This document shows positions 54,514 through 64,000 of a DNA stretch of 64,000 nucleotides, in pieces. Both the position numbers and the translations under genes were made by a program. How positions within the stretch are numbered: position 1 is the first letter of the stretch; every line of letters begins with the position of its first letter. Where the stretch lies: positions 14,215,818-14,279,817 of the forward strand of contig NC_049990.1 of assembly GCF_000003815.2 (NCBI RefSeq), given 5' to 3'. Origin of the DNA: Branchiostoma floridae (Eukaryota > Chordata > Leptocardii > Amphioxiformes > Branchiostomatidae). Under the pieces are notes generated by a model that was given only the letters and a program-made list of their open reading frames with translations, did not search any database and was not told where the DNA came from.

Positions 54514-57500
54514 AAATGTTCGCAGAAGGCAGCAGAAAACTGCGCGTGACTCCAAAAAGACACGTTATTCGAATCCACATCTAGCTGACGAAAAAACTAC
54601 AATAAGACTGTTGAAGAAGAAGAAGTCAATTTTGGAAGACCAACAGTCCCAAGAAAGGGGGAAGCACACGAGTATGATTGTCTTGCCAAGCTTGTCGCGG
54701 TCTGAAAGAAGTGGTGAGATTTTTTATACTTATATTTCTTGAAATTCTTTTTTTTTTGGTTTGGTTTCTTGTTTGTATCTCATAACGATTGAACCTACTT
54801 AATTCTGCAATATCTCTTGCTATTATAGTACTATAAGTGTACCAGACTTCACTTTACAAAGGGTCCAACATAATTCTATAAGCAACTCGAAAGTATAAAA
54901 CACCAATATTTTTATGGATAAAAGAACACAGTTTTTACTTCATGTGTCAGTGGGTCTGTTCATGTTTATTTTACAATTTTATTTAATACCCACAGGTACC
55001 TGCAGGTCAGCTGCATATGACAAGATCATGGCTCGTTTGGAGTTGCTGGGAGAAGAGGGTTTGTATGCACAGGGAAGATCTGTGTCTAAAGAATCTTTCT
55101 TCTGCGTGCATGTACTTGCGCGTATGTGTCTGTGTGTGTACGTGCGTGTTTGTACATGTCTGCGTGTGCAAGTACGTTTTTATTTGCACGCGTGCGCGTG
55201 TGTAATAGTAGGTGCGTGCATATTTCTTTGTGTTTATCCCAGGAAGATATGTTTGAACCAGATAAAAGATAAAGAGTGTTGAAAATAACTATATTGAATT
55301 ATCTCTATTTCAGTCTTTACAATTTTAATCGTTATCATGAGTTGTCAGACAGGATGCCATCAGTACAGNNNNNNNNNNNNNNNNNNNNNNNNNNNNNNNN
55401 NNNNNNNNNNNNNNNNNNNNNNNNNNNNNNNNNNNNNNNNNNNNNNNNNNNNNNNNNNNNNNNNNNNNTGGTCAGACGTTTTAGGTAGCATCCATTACCT
55501 TTGGCCAGTGTACTTAGTGCATCTGTTGACGAGTATGTTTCAGGTGTACCCTATCTATAAATTGATATGGGAAGGAGGTGGGAAGAAAATTACTCATACT
55601 TATGCGAATGGAACTGACTTACAGGGAAGTGGCAAGAGTTTGATGTCTTCGCTGGACAGCTGGTGAACCACTTCGGATCCAGAGATAACGATCTGAAGCT
55701 GGTCGTTGTATTGGATGTAAGTCAATACCGTTTTACAATATGTTTTCATCAAATTACAAGATATGATTCGCCATTTCTATTTTGTGACGACATTTATGCT
55801 CAATATTTTTTTTTGTCCGTGATCGATAGCAAGCTTTGGCAGAGTACTATAAATACAACTTGGCCGGTGCTGTCTCCATCACCAAACACGCCTTGCATAC
55901 ATTGAAAAAAGAAAGGACAGAGAACACGGAGATGCTGGTAGGAAGGGCCTACTACCTGTTGTCTGACGTCTATCAGAAAGACAGAAAGTATGGACTCGCA
56001 GAAAAATACATGGATCTGGCGAAACTGGTAAGTTCAAAATAGAAACGAAACTGAGATGGGCTCCTTGTTATTCTATGGATAGTAGTAAATTAAGATCAAC
56101 ATTTACTGAAAGCAAAATATTGTAATGATCAATTGCATTTTTTCTTTAAAAATACTCGTTGGTCGTTGTTCATTAAAATTCAAATACGATATAAGGGCAT
56201 TTTTTCCCACAAGCAAAGAAAGACCATGGCCTATCATCCTACATTCAATTCGTCACCTTGGCTTCGTTATTGTCGGTAAGCCATCAATTTACCGACAAAT
56301 AACAAGGCCATTTACGACCAAAAGGCATCGCGGTCAGCTGGTAAATTTGCCTTCAGATGGGATATCATTTGCAGCCAGCTAGTCGGCGCCCATTCTTGTT
56401 TTCTACACAATAAAACGAACTGCAGTTTCTAATGCCATGGTTTTTTTCAAAACAAGGAATATACAATCAAACACTGCCACTGTAGTTTTTTTAACTTCAT
56501 AATAATATACTGTACGACTAGATATGTTTATTTTTGCAGGTTCTGTCGAACTTTGAGATTGGAGAGGACACCGGTGAGACCTACTACAACAAAGCATCAT
56601 TACATGCTGCCATTATTGGCCAATCATAGTTCTCCTCCGAGCAGCTTATTTAACGAGGTAACCAGGTTCTAGATCTGTTACTGCACACATAAAAAAAAAA
56701 GATCGCGGGATGATATGCAAACCTATCTGTTATCATTGTACATGACATAATCATAGTGGGAACAGGCTTGACTTTACTTGTACCCCTGCAATCAAGGATA
56801 TTGCGGATGACCATTTTGTTCAAAACACTACTCTCCAAGCAGAGGTTGATCGCGCAAATATAGTAGTAGTCGGAAAAATTACATTCAACTGAAGAATAGT
56901 AAAGAAATTAAGTCCTTCGTGATTTTTGTGTTAAAATTTAAATGTCTTTTCACAGTATCCAGTTTTCAGTATCTTAAATAAACTTCATAAATTATTTTTT
57001 GGCGGCACATTAACATTTATTTTCAAACAGGTAATCCAAACCAGTTAGTACAAAGATTTCTTATGCATGATATTGTTGGGAACAACAGTTGCATTATTAC
57101 CTCCATGAAAAAATGGAGGTATAGTTTTGAGTGTGTCTGTGTGTGTGTCTGTGTGTGTGTGTGTCTGTCTGTGTGTCCGTATATTGTGGTCAGCATAACT
57201 TGAGAATCTCTTGATGGACTACGATGATATTTGGTATGTGGGTAGGGGTTGGGAAGACGAAGGTCAAGGTCAATTTTGGGCCCCCTGGTGTGTGACCTTG
57301 GTACTGCAGCGCAACTTCCGGTTTTGCTATCTCGGTGTTCTGAACATGCTATGGTCAAGATTTTTAAGTATTAGATAGCTCTTGTGCTCAGGAAAAAATG
57401 ACATAAGTTTGGGCCCCCTAGCGTCTAGTTTTGGGATAGCAGGGGCATTTTTGTCAAAAACTTCTGACGAGGATAACTCAAGAAGGGAATAACGGATTTT

Positions 57501-58732
57501 CATGATTTTTGGTATGTAGGTACCTTAGACAATGTTGTACAAGATAAAATACCAATTATGCAAAATAGGAGTACATTTGCATAATTAATGAGAATATTCT
57601 ATCATAGCAGTTTTTTCAATGTATCTCTTGTCCCGGACGTGATATGGTCGTAACATTTGGGTGGTAGATAGCTTTTAGCGTCATGACAAAGTGGGGCAAG
57701 TTTCAGTCCCCTAACATTCAATTGTGGAACTGCAGGGGCGTTTTTGTCAAGACACTCCAAAGAGGATAACTGCAGAAAGGAACGACGGATTGCCTGCATT
57801 TTAGGCATGCAGGTAGCTTAGGCAAAGATGTTCATAATGATATACATGTTATGCAAATGATGACTGAATTTGCATAATTAATGAGGAAATTGTGCAGTTC
57901 CATTGTTTTCAATAACTGGACCTCAATACATGTAACACATGTTAATTATGATAGGTGGAATATAAGCAGATACCAAATATGGTAATGAGGAACTTATTTG
58001 CATAATTTATGTAAAAATTGCAAAACCTCTGTATGATTAATAATGGGAATTTTATAATTGTGACATGTGAACGTTAGTCAATGATTAACAACACCATGCA
58101 TACATTATGTTAATGTCTCAGTCAATTGCATGAAATTTACGAAAGCTTTAAATTTTCATGGAGGTATGAGGTCGCCGAACTCTAGTTTCATTATGTTTCT
58201 TTGTGCTTTTTGCTTACCGCAGGTTCGAGAAAATCTGGAACTGGCTATTTGCCATTGGAGACAAGACACGTCGTCATGCCCAGCACACCAGAGAAGAGCA
58301 CACATCAAACTAGCAGCCGTCTTGTTAGACTGCGCTTCCCCGCAAGGGAGGGGGCGAAATGCCTGTCCACAAAACATTGAAGCCGCTCGTAGGAGCATAA
58401 ACATTGTGCGAACAGAATTCTGGGAAGGAATGCCAAAACGTAGTCGATGTCGTTTCCTCCTCACAGAGTCTGACTTGTACTTTCGTCAGAAAAGTTACGT
58501 TTTGGCAAACGAGAAGGCTTCGGAAGCACGGGGATTAGCCAAAAGCTGTAAATTTAACATAGAGGTAGACATGGCAGAGAAGAGGCTGGAACATTTGGCT
58601 GCTGTTTATCATTCCTTGCCAACTTGTGGTACTGATAAAGTGTTACAGGATGTTATTGCTTCTCTGTCAATTGATAACGACACGAGGGAAGATGTCACAT
58701 TCTCAGAATCAGATATTGAATCATTGAATTGA
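54514..58732 (+). CDS. Unrecognised helical (TPR-like) protein, incomplete model
   Basis: Supported exons: 54514-54713 (ends in phase 1), 54996 to about 55058, 55320-55368 into a gap, up to 55484 after it, 55625-55716, 55830-56027, and a last exon 58223-58732 (stop TGA). The exon start at 54514 uses an ATTGTAG acceptor; the true start codon is not found. Phases are unresolved around the gap. The first exon is basic (RNVRRRQQKTARDSKK). The 55830 exon (LAEYYKYNLAGAVSITKHAL, then GRAYYLLSDVYQ and YGLAEKYMDLAKL) has the A/L/Y spacing of TPR helices. The last exon (VRENLELAICHWRQD to SESDIESLN) has paired helices and an acidic tail. No enzyme motif; probably an intracellular scaffold (inference). 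Confidence 0.55.
55369..55468. other. Assembly gap (100 N)
   Basis: Interrupts or separates coding exons of the helical gene. An exon ending at 55484 (donor GTAGCA) follows directly. Confidence 0.99.
56540..56629 (+). CDS. Possible alternative last exon of the helical gene
   Basis: Acceptor TTTTTGCAG ends at 56539. The phase-0 frame VLSNFEIGEDTGETYYNKAS, then LHAAIIGQS, ends in TAG. It can follow exon 55830-56027 in frame, as can the exon at 58223. An internal donor CCG|GTGAGA would end in phase 1, and the 58223 exon is not open in that frame. Confidence 0.45.
   Translation, partial: VLSNFEIGEDTGETYYNKASLHAAIIGQS
57098..58166. mobile_element. Non-autonomous element of 1.07 kb with TACCTCCATGAAAA ends
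   Basis: The left end TACCTCCATGAAAAAATGG is itself a small hairpin, followed by a (GT)n-rich microsatellite. The right end is TTTTCATGGAGGTA, inverted. Internal blocks around AGAGGATAACT and TTTGCATAATTAATGAG recur. No coding frame. It sits in the last intron of the helical gene, ending about 56 bp before the 58223 exon. Confidence 0.65.
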
Positions 58733-60205
58733 TGGAGTTCATAATAATTATATTTATGTGACTAGAGACCGACATTAAAGATACCAAACAGATAAAAAGT
58801 GTCCCTCTCGAGGCCTCACATATCTTTTAATTGCACTGGAAAAAGGCATTTAGGTTACTTCGCCTCTTTTTATAGCTGTATTAGCACAGGAGTAGGGCAT
58901 GTCTTCATGTATCAAGTTGTAGTTTTTGTCAGTTGTCTTATTGGTGCTTTCGGAGAAGTGAAGCACTGTAAGTGGAGCTCTAGAATAAGGTGATGTGTTC
59001 CCTCTGATAATCATGGTAAATCAAAAGCGGAATCAACTATCCGAACAGGAGAAGAAATGTAAAGAGCGTGAGCGTAAAAAAGTGGAATATGTCTGATTAT
59101 ATTATGCTGTTAGCTGTATGCTGTGTCAACAATGCATTTGCTTACTTTTAGTAAAGTGCCCTGAGTAATGTGCCATTAGTTGTCACGACTGGCACCTGCT
59201 TTAATTTTGTGTTGTTGCTAATTTCGGTACAAATCTTAATTCTGTATTGTTTATAGGCCACGAAAAATAAACTACCTGAACATTATGCATTATGACTTGA
59301 CATTCTACCAAAGGAACGTACTTTCATATGTTTATTGTATATTATTTTGGTTGGGAAGATCAACATTTAAAATATATTTACGCTTATACAACAATATCGG
59401 CATAATCATTGATATAAGATAAAACATATGTTACAAAAACTGAATATTTCTATTGATATATTCAATCAAGTTGCCAACGAAATGGAAACCTGTCCATTTG
59501 CAGTATCAGCTGGTTGCTAGAATGCATCATATATGCGTCCTGTACTGTACTTGTTAATTGATAATTATATATTAATATGATAATGATAAACATTAATATG
59601 CTTTTCAATCTTCTAGCCACCAATGCATTGTATCTTTTATGTTTGTTTTAAAACAGAAAAGATGGATTGTTCCTGTGTATATTTTCCGTTATCTCTACGA
59701 AAAACGTCATAATAATTGATAACGATCGACTTCTTATCTATGATTCTTACCTACCTTATGCGTATATCACTGGTAAAACTTCGTCTTTTCGGGTCAGTAG
59801 TTACATGCGGCAGTCCTGACGAGAACAATGGGCCCCGTCAGGGGCTCATTGTGGACCCCGCCAGGGGTCCGCGTTCGCCGTAGGCGAACTCTGACCTAAG
59901 GGCGTGTCACCATAATAAGGGAGGGACCTTAGGGGATATGACGTAGATGGCAATTAGGTAATCATGAGCTTAGCGGATTAAATGCCTGTCGTAATCTGAT
60001 AGATATGTAATGGTATTTATTAAATGTGTGCTATTACGATTTTGTTCTAGGGTCTAATACACATGTATCTGTCTGGGCAAGTCTGAAAGACATAATGGAT
60101 GTTCTTGCATTGTAATCATTTCCTGCCATCCTGAATGATGGTAATTATCACCGAAAGTGGATTAGTTTTATTTATACTAGAGAGTCAATGACAACGTAAT
60201 TGAGT
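58733..60205. other. Intergenic, no gene seen
   Basis: Mostly AT-rich, with AATAAA near 59265 as a possible poly(A) signal for the helical gene. A GC-rich block near 59828-59895 contains CCCCGTCAGGGGCTC and CCCCGCCAGGGGTCC followed by the palindrome GTTCGCCGTAGGCGAAC. A related CCCCGCCAGGG word occurs in the 3,335-bp element near 35420. Confidence 0.55.
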
Positions 60206-60207
60206 CA

Positions 60208-60400
60208 ATCACCTGTAATTATATCCGGAACTTGTAGTTGTATGGAAACAATAACGCCATCTGGACGTAGACGTGGAAAGACAATGCGTGGCTAATTTGG
60301 CTAATCACTTCCGTAATTAGCGTCGGAACTTGCCGTATGAAAACAATAACGCCATCTGGTCGTAGCCGTGCAACAGACAGTGTGTGATTATCTCTGGGGG
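60208..60400. repeat. Two-copy tandem repeat of about 97 bp
   Basis: Copies start at ATCACCTGTAATTA (60208) and ATCACTTCCGTAATTA (about 60305). They share CGGAACTTG and AACAATAACGCCATCTGG plus CGTAG-C-CGTG. It lies about 500 bp upstream of the polymerase start, so it could belong to the end of the Polinton-like element (unproven). Confidence 0.7.
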
Positions 60401-60782
60401 CTTTTTTGCCTGTGACACTTGACTTATAATTTACACAGCGTAAGTAAGTAAGGGTATAATTGCTTGTTAACATACAGTAATACTGGAAACTAAAAGAAAG
60501 AAAGAAAGAAAGAACGTAATAGAATAACGTCAGACATCTTATCATGTCGTGTGCGTGGGGGAGGGTTTGCGGTAATGTTTTATTGTCGAGATAGGCTTTG
60601 TCACTTTTGCCGGACGTAATTAAGGGGTAATTAACACCTTTTATGTGTTTTTACCTACTTCTGTTGTAAGAGTGGCATATGGTGGGGTGTATGTGTTTTT
60701 TTGTTCATTGCTACTAGAATTGTATCTATGGGTGTAACCGTTTTACAAGTTCTAGTAATTAGAGTAAGGCGTGGTCATGAAA

Positions 60783-60871
60783 GTTGATTGGCTGAGCTCA
60801 GTCACGTGAGAAAAGTGTTTAAAAAGTGTCAGTCCCGCCAAGGTGTTTCATAGAAGGCATGTAATGCCGCT
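60783..60871 (+). promoter_or_regulatory. Putative promoter of the polymerase gene
   Basis: An inverted CCAAT box (TGATTGGCTGAG), an E-box (TCACGTGA) and a TATA-like TTTAAAAAG follow one another between about 60783 and 60830, roughly 45-90 bp before the ATG at 60872. The order fits a pol II core promoter; function is inference. Confidence 0.45.
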
Positions 60872-61533
60872 ATGGGCGACCACCGAAATTTTGACCGTCG
60901 AAAAGATGCACCAGACCCGACAGAAAGAGCCACGGAGGGAGATCAACAGGTGCCTAGTACAAGTGTGGGAGTACCCCCAGCCGTACAGGAGGACACGGGC
61001 TGCACCGATCCTGTACACACGCCGATCCAAGGGACACGTCGGGTAAACAAGATCACAGACCCGGCGACGGGGAGAGTGTTTACATCGCTCTCGCTAAGAT
61101 ACCGTGAACTTCTACTTGCGGGGAACAAACGGAAACTGCAAAACGCGGCGACAGCTCAACCTGTGAAGAGGTGTGTACTGTTTGGTTATTTTTATTGTTG
61201 TTGGTATTTCATCGCAGATGCTTTAGACTGTGTGTCTACCTTTTATTGTGCTATGCGTCGTTTCGTCAAAAATATATATATATATACATATCTTTACTTA
61301 TGAGACGGTGTTTTTGCTTTTTCCTATAGGCGGCGACAAGACGACAGTGTCGAAGAAGTCGGAAGCGTACATGCAACGGGTCAGCAACATGAGGGGGCAG
61401 CGCAAACTGGGGCCATCACAGACCCGACGACGGGGAGAGTCTTCACATCACTCTCGCGGAGATACAAGGAACTTCTGCGTGCCGGGAACAAACGGAAACA
61501 GCAAGACGGGGCAGGGCTGCAGACTGTGAAGAG
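60872..61533 (+). CDS. Polymerase gene exons A and B: duplicated N-terminal module
   Basis: Exon A (60872-61170) and exon B (61330-61533) both end in a module ITDPxTGRVFTSLSxRY, then KELL/RELL-x-AGNKRK and VKR at the donor. Exons B and C both begin with RQD[DE]SV after the acceptor. The introns between them also match (TTTTAGACTGTG, TTATGCGTCGT, CTTTACTCATGA). So a unit of exon plus intron (about 350 bp) was duplicated in tandem. The module's function is unknown. Confidence 0.7.
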
Positions 61534-64000
61534 GTATGTGCGCTTTTATTGTCTTTTATTATTTTAGTAACCTTTGTTTTAGACTGTGGCTATAGTATTC
61601 TTATGATGGTTATGCGTCGTATTTTCAAAGACAAAAATCTTTACTCATGATACGGTACTTTTTAGGTGTTTTCTATAGAAGTCGTCAAGACGAAAGCGTG
61701 GTTGTTGATTTCCCAGATCTAGACATTGATTTGAACGATGAAAATTTTGAACAAAACATGGATTCGGACGTAGAAGTTGACATGGTTGGCAATAACGAGG
61801 ATAAGTTCATTGTAGAGCATGTAGCGCAAACCACTGCCAAGAAATTCGGCGGGAACAAAGTAAAGTTGAAAGCCAAACTCAAAGAGCAATCAATCACAGA
61901 CAAAGACGAAATAATGGGGGCTATGCATGGCATGTTTGATGGCGTAATAGAAAAAGTAGGGAAGGAACTAAAAGACAACGACAAGATGAGGATGATAGTG
62001 TGCAGTAAAAGATTGGATCGTCCAATCAGCACAAAATTAGTTGACAAAACAGACATGACAGCAGAGTTGATTCTGTCTCAGGTTGAGAGAGTACTTCAAA
62101 GTCATCAGGAATTTGTAATTGACGAAGACTTCTACGTTGAAATGATCTCAGTTCAACTTCCGGAGGCAGGAGGAACGAAAGGCGGAAAGAGAAATCCGTT
62201 TTTTGCATCAGAAGGCGAGTTCGTCAATAAGAAAAATTCTATCATAAGGATACAAAACGACGACAACCTCTGTTGCGGTCGCGCTCTCGTAGTCGCAAAG
62301 GCTAAGGTAGACAGACACCCCCGGTGGAACAGTATCAGACAGGGATGTGACATTCAAACACAGCTAGCTCAGAAATTGTACAGGGCTGCAGGGGTAAAGA
62401 TGGGGGTTTGTGATTTGGAAGACATTCAGAAATTCCAGACTTTTCTTTCCGACTATCAAATCGTAGTAGCTTCACGCCAACAGCTAGATCAGGTAGTGTT
62501 TGCGGGACCGCCAGTGCTTGACCGAAACAAACGATTAATGCTCTATCTTGTTGACAAACCGCAGCCACATTACCATGTAATCACCAAAATGAATGCGTTC
62601 CTCGGAAAGTCTTATTACTGTTGGAACTGCTACAAAGGGCATGACAACAAGAAGACGCATAGATGTGAAATTGAAGAGCGGTGCAAGATTTGCAATACGA
62701 AAGGGTGTCGCCCGGCATTGGTGATTAAATGGGTACACTGTGAAGATTGTAATCGATACTTTCAATCCGAATCTTGTTTCAATAATCACAAAACCCCAGG
62801 TGAAACTGGAAACACTGTGTGTAAGAGGTTGATTCGATGTTTCACCTGTAGAAAGATGGTCCTTAGAGACTATGACAAGCACGTGTGCTGGTCCCGTATC
62901 TGTCGCTACTGTGAAGCATCTGTAGGCGAAGATCACTTATGTCACATCAACCGAAGATTCAGATTCAGATTCAGATACAGATGATAATAACCCCTAATGT
63001 TGTTAAAGCTCCTGAGGTAGTAGAGCATGGATTAAAAGACATTATGACAGTTGAAATAACAGATGAAGATTTGAAGTCATATGAAGCATGTAGCAAAAGA
63101 AAGAGAAAGACAGTCGATGACGAAACGTTTAAAGAGATTTTGGAAGAAGAACTGTTTGGAGACGATGATGATGATGATGGTGAACCAGAAATACCTGATG
63201 AAAGCGAAAAGAAGGGGAAAAAGAAACAGAAACGTAAAGTGTTTTACTTTGATTTTGAAACTGAAATGACGTCAGGTGTGCACAAGCCTATCTTATGCGT
63301 TATCAAGGAGTCAAACAGTAACATAGCATATGTAGCCAAAGGCGAGAACACTACTGCCAAAGTCTGTCAATGGATGATGAGACCCGAACGCAAAAATTCT
63401 ATTTACATAGCACACAATGCGAAGGGGTTTGATTCTCACTTTATCCTAAGATATCTCCTTGACAACGCCATCAGACCTAGAGTAACCTACTCTGGCGGCA
63501 AAATCATGTGCATGGTAGTACCGGGCCTTAACATAAAGTACATTGACAGTTGTAACTTTCTCTTAATGCCTCTCGCCTCGCTTCCTCGGACTTTTGATTT
63601 CAAAGACATGACGAAAGGCGTTTTCCCACATTTATTTTCGTCATTGGCAAATATGAGCTACGTGGGGCCCTTACCCGACAATGAATTTTACGATTTAGAA
63701 GAGAAGTCCACCGAGGATCGCGCTAAATGGTTCAAATGGCTGAATTCTAAACGAGAGGAAGGATATGTGTTCGATTTTCAGAGAGACCTCTTAGAATACT
63801 GTATCATTGATGTCCTCATCCTAGAGAGAGGTTTCAATACATTCAGAGAGAAATTCAAGCTGATGAGTGATGGTATGGATCCTATTGATAAATGCATTAC
63901 AATAGCATCAGCTTGCAACCGCCTCTTCAGGAAAATGTTCCTTCAACCTGAGACAATTGCCATTGTCCCCCCGCAAGGGTACAGATTTAGGGAGATGCAT
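60872..64000 (+). CDS. Protein-primed family B DNA polymerase (Polinton/Maverick type), N-terminal and exonuclease part, spliced and frame-broken
   Basis: Exons: 60872-61170, 61330-61533, 61679-62984, and a continuation in another frame (open 62915-64000, running off the window). Introns 1 and 2 are 159 and 145 bp, both phase 2. The middle exon encodes a Cys/His array (YCWNCYKGH, CKICNTKGC, HCEDCNRYF, CFTCRKMVL, CRYCEA) as found before the exonuclease domain in these enzymes. The last part has ExoI YFDFETE, ExoII HNAKGFDSHF and ExoIII YCIIDV. The palm domain would lie to the right. Family knowledge: these polymerases copy giant virus-like transposons from a protein primer. Because of the frame break near 62945-62995 this copy is probably dead, unless the break is a sequencing error. 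Confidence 0.8.
62915..64000 (+). CDS. Polymerase gene, exonuclease domain in shifted frame
   Basis: This frame (codons starting at positions 2 mod 3) is open from 62915, just after a TGA, to the last base of the window. It has an acidic Asp-run linker (63166-63180), then the three exonuclease motifs near 63246, 63412 and 63799. The upstream exon is in another frame and ends at 62984, so the two overlap by 70 bp with a net -1 shift. No clear slippery heptamer was found in the overlap. Confidence 0.75.

Noticed and set aside
62915-62995. Programmed -1 ribosomal frameshift site in the polymerase
   Set aside because: No slippery heptamer or downstream stem was evident, and small indels next to a hexamer repeat explain the shift.

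Overview
The window looks like nuclear DNA of an invertebrate chordate, most likely a cephalochordate (amphioxus, Branchiostoma). It has multi-exon genes with GT/AG introns, a CYP2-like P450 split into nine exons, type II membrane proteins carrying NHL, EGF and C-type lectin ectodomains, and many decayed LINEs, SINEs and short DNA transposons. Four N blocks (three of exactly 100) mark assembly gaps. The species call is inference. Exon models were built by hand from splice sites and reading phase, with no transcript support.

Layout. 1-184 (-): edge of an unrecognised gene. 1.9-2.7 kb: CAGA-rich minisatellite. 3.9-12.8 kb (+): type II membrane protein with a disordered cytoplasmic head, a transmembrane exon and an NHL beta-propeller; its introns are full of repeats. 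12.8-17.8 kb: no gene, but an RTE-like LINE remnant and degenerate tandem repeats. 17.9-26.3 kb (-): type II C-type lectin with about 18 tandem 28-residue cytoplasmic repeats, a transmembrane exon, a stalk, EGF modules (one dead exon) and a C-terminal lectin domain. 28.4-29.0 kb: MITE. 29.4-38.1 kb (+): complete CYP2-like P450. 40.4-54.1 kb (-): secreted or GPI-anchored VWA-Cache protein of the alpha2delta/CACHD type. 54.5-58.7 kb (+): unrecognised helical, TPR-like gene, head-to-head with the VWA-Cache gene. 60.9-64.0 kb (+): spliced, frame-broken N-terminal part of a protein-primed family B DNA polymerase of Polinton/Maverick type, running off the window.

Two patterns stand out. First, the NHL and lectin genes share one plan: a cytoplasmic exon ending in phase 1, a transmembrane exon of exactly 122 bp (phase 1 to 0), a juxtamembrane exon (phase 0 to 1), then phase-1 ectodomain exons. 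This suggests one receptor chassis fitted with different ectodomains. Second, the P450 and VWA-Cache genes converge, and each has an inverted copy of the same 3,335-bp element in its last part (P450 intron 7, VWA-Cache last intron). The 3.8-kb segment between the copies holds the terminal exons of both genes, so recombination between the arms would invert it and swap the gene ends. The element has Helitron/Helentron-like ends.
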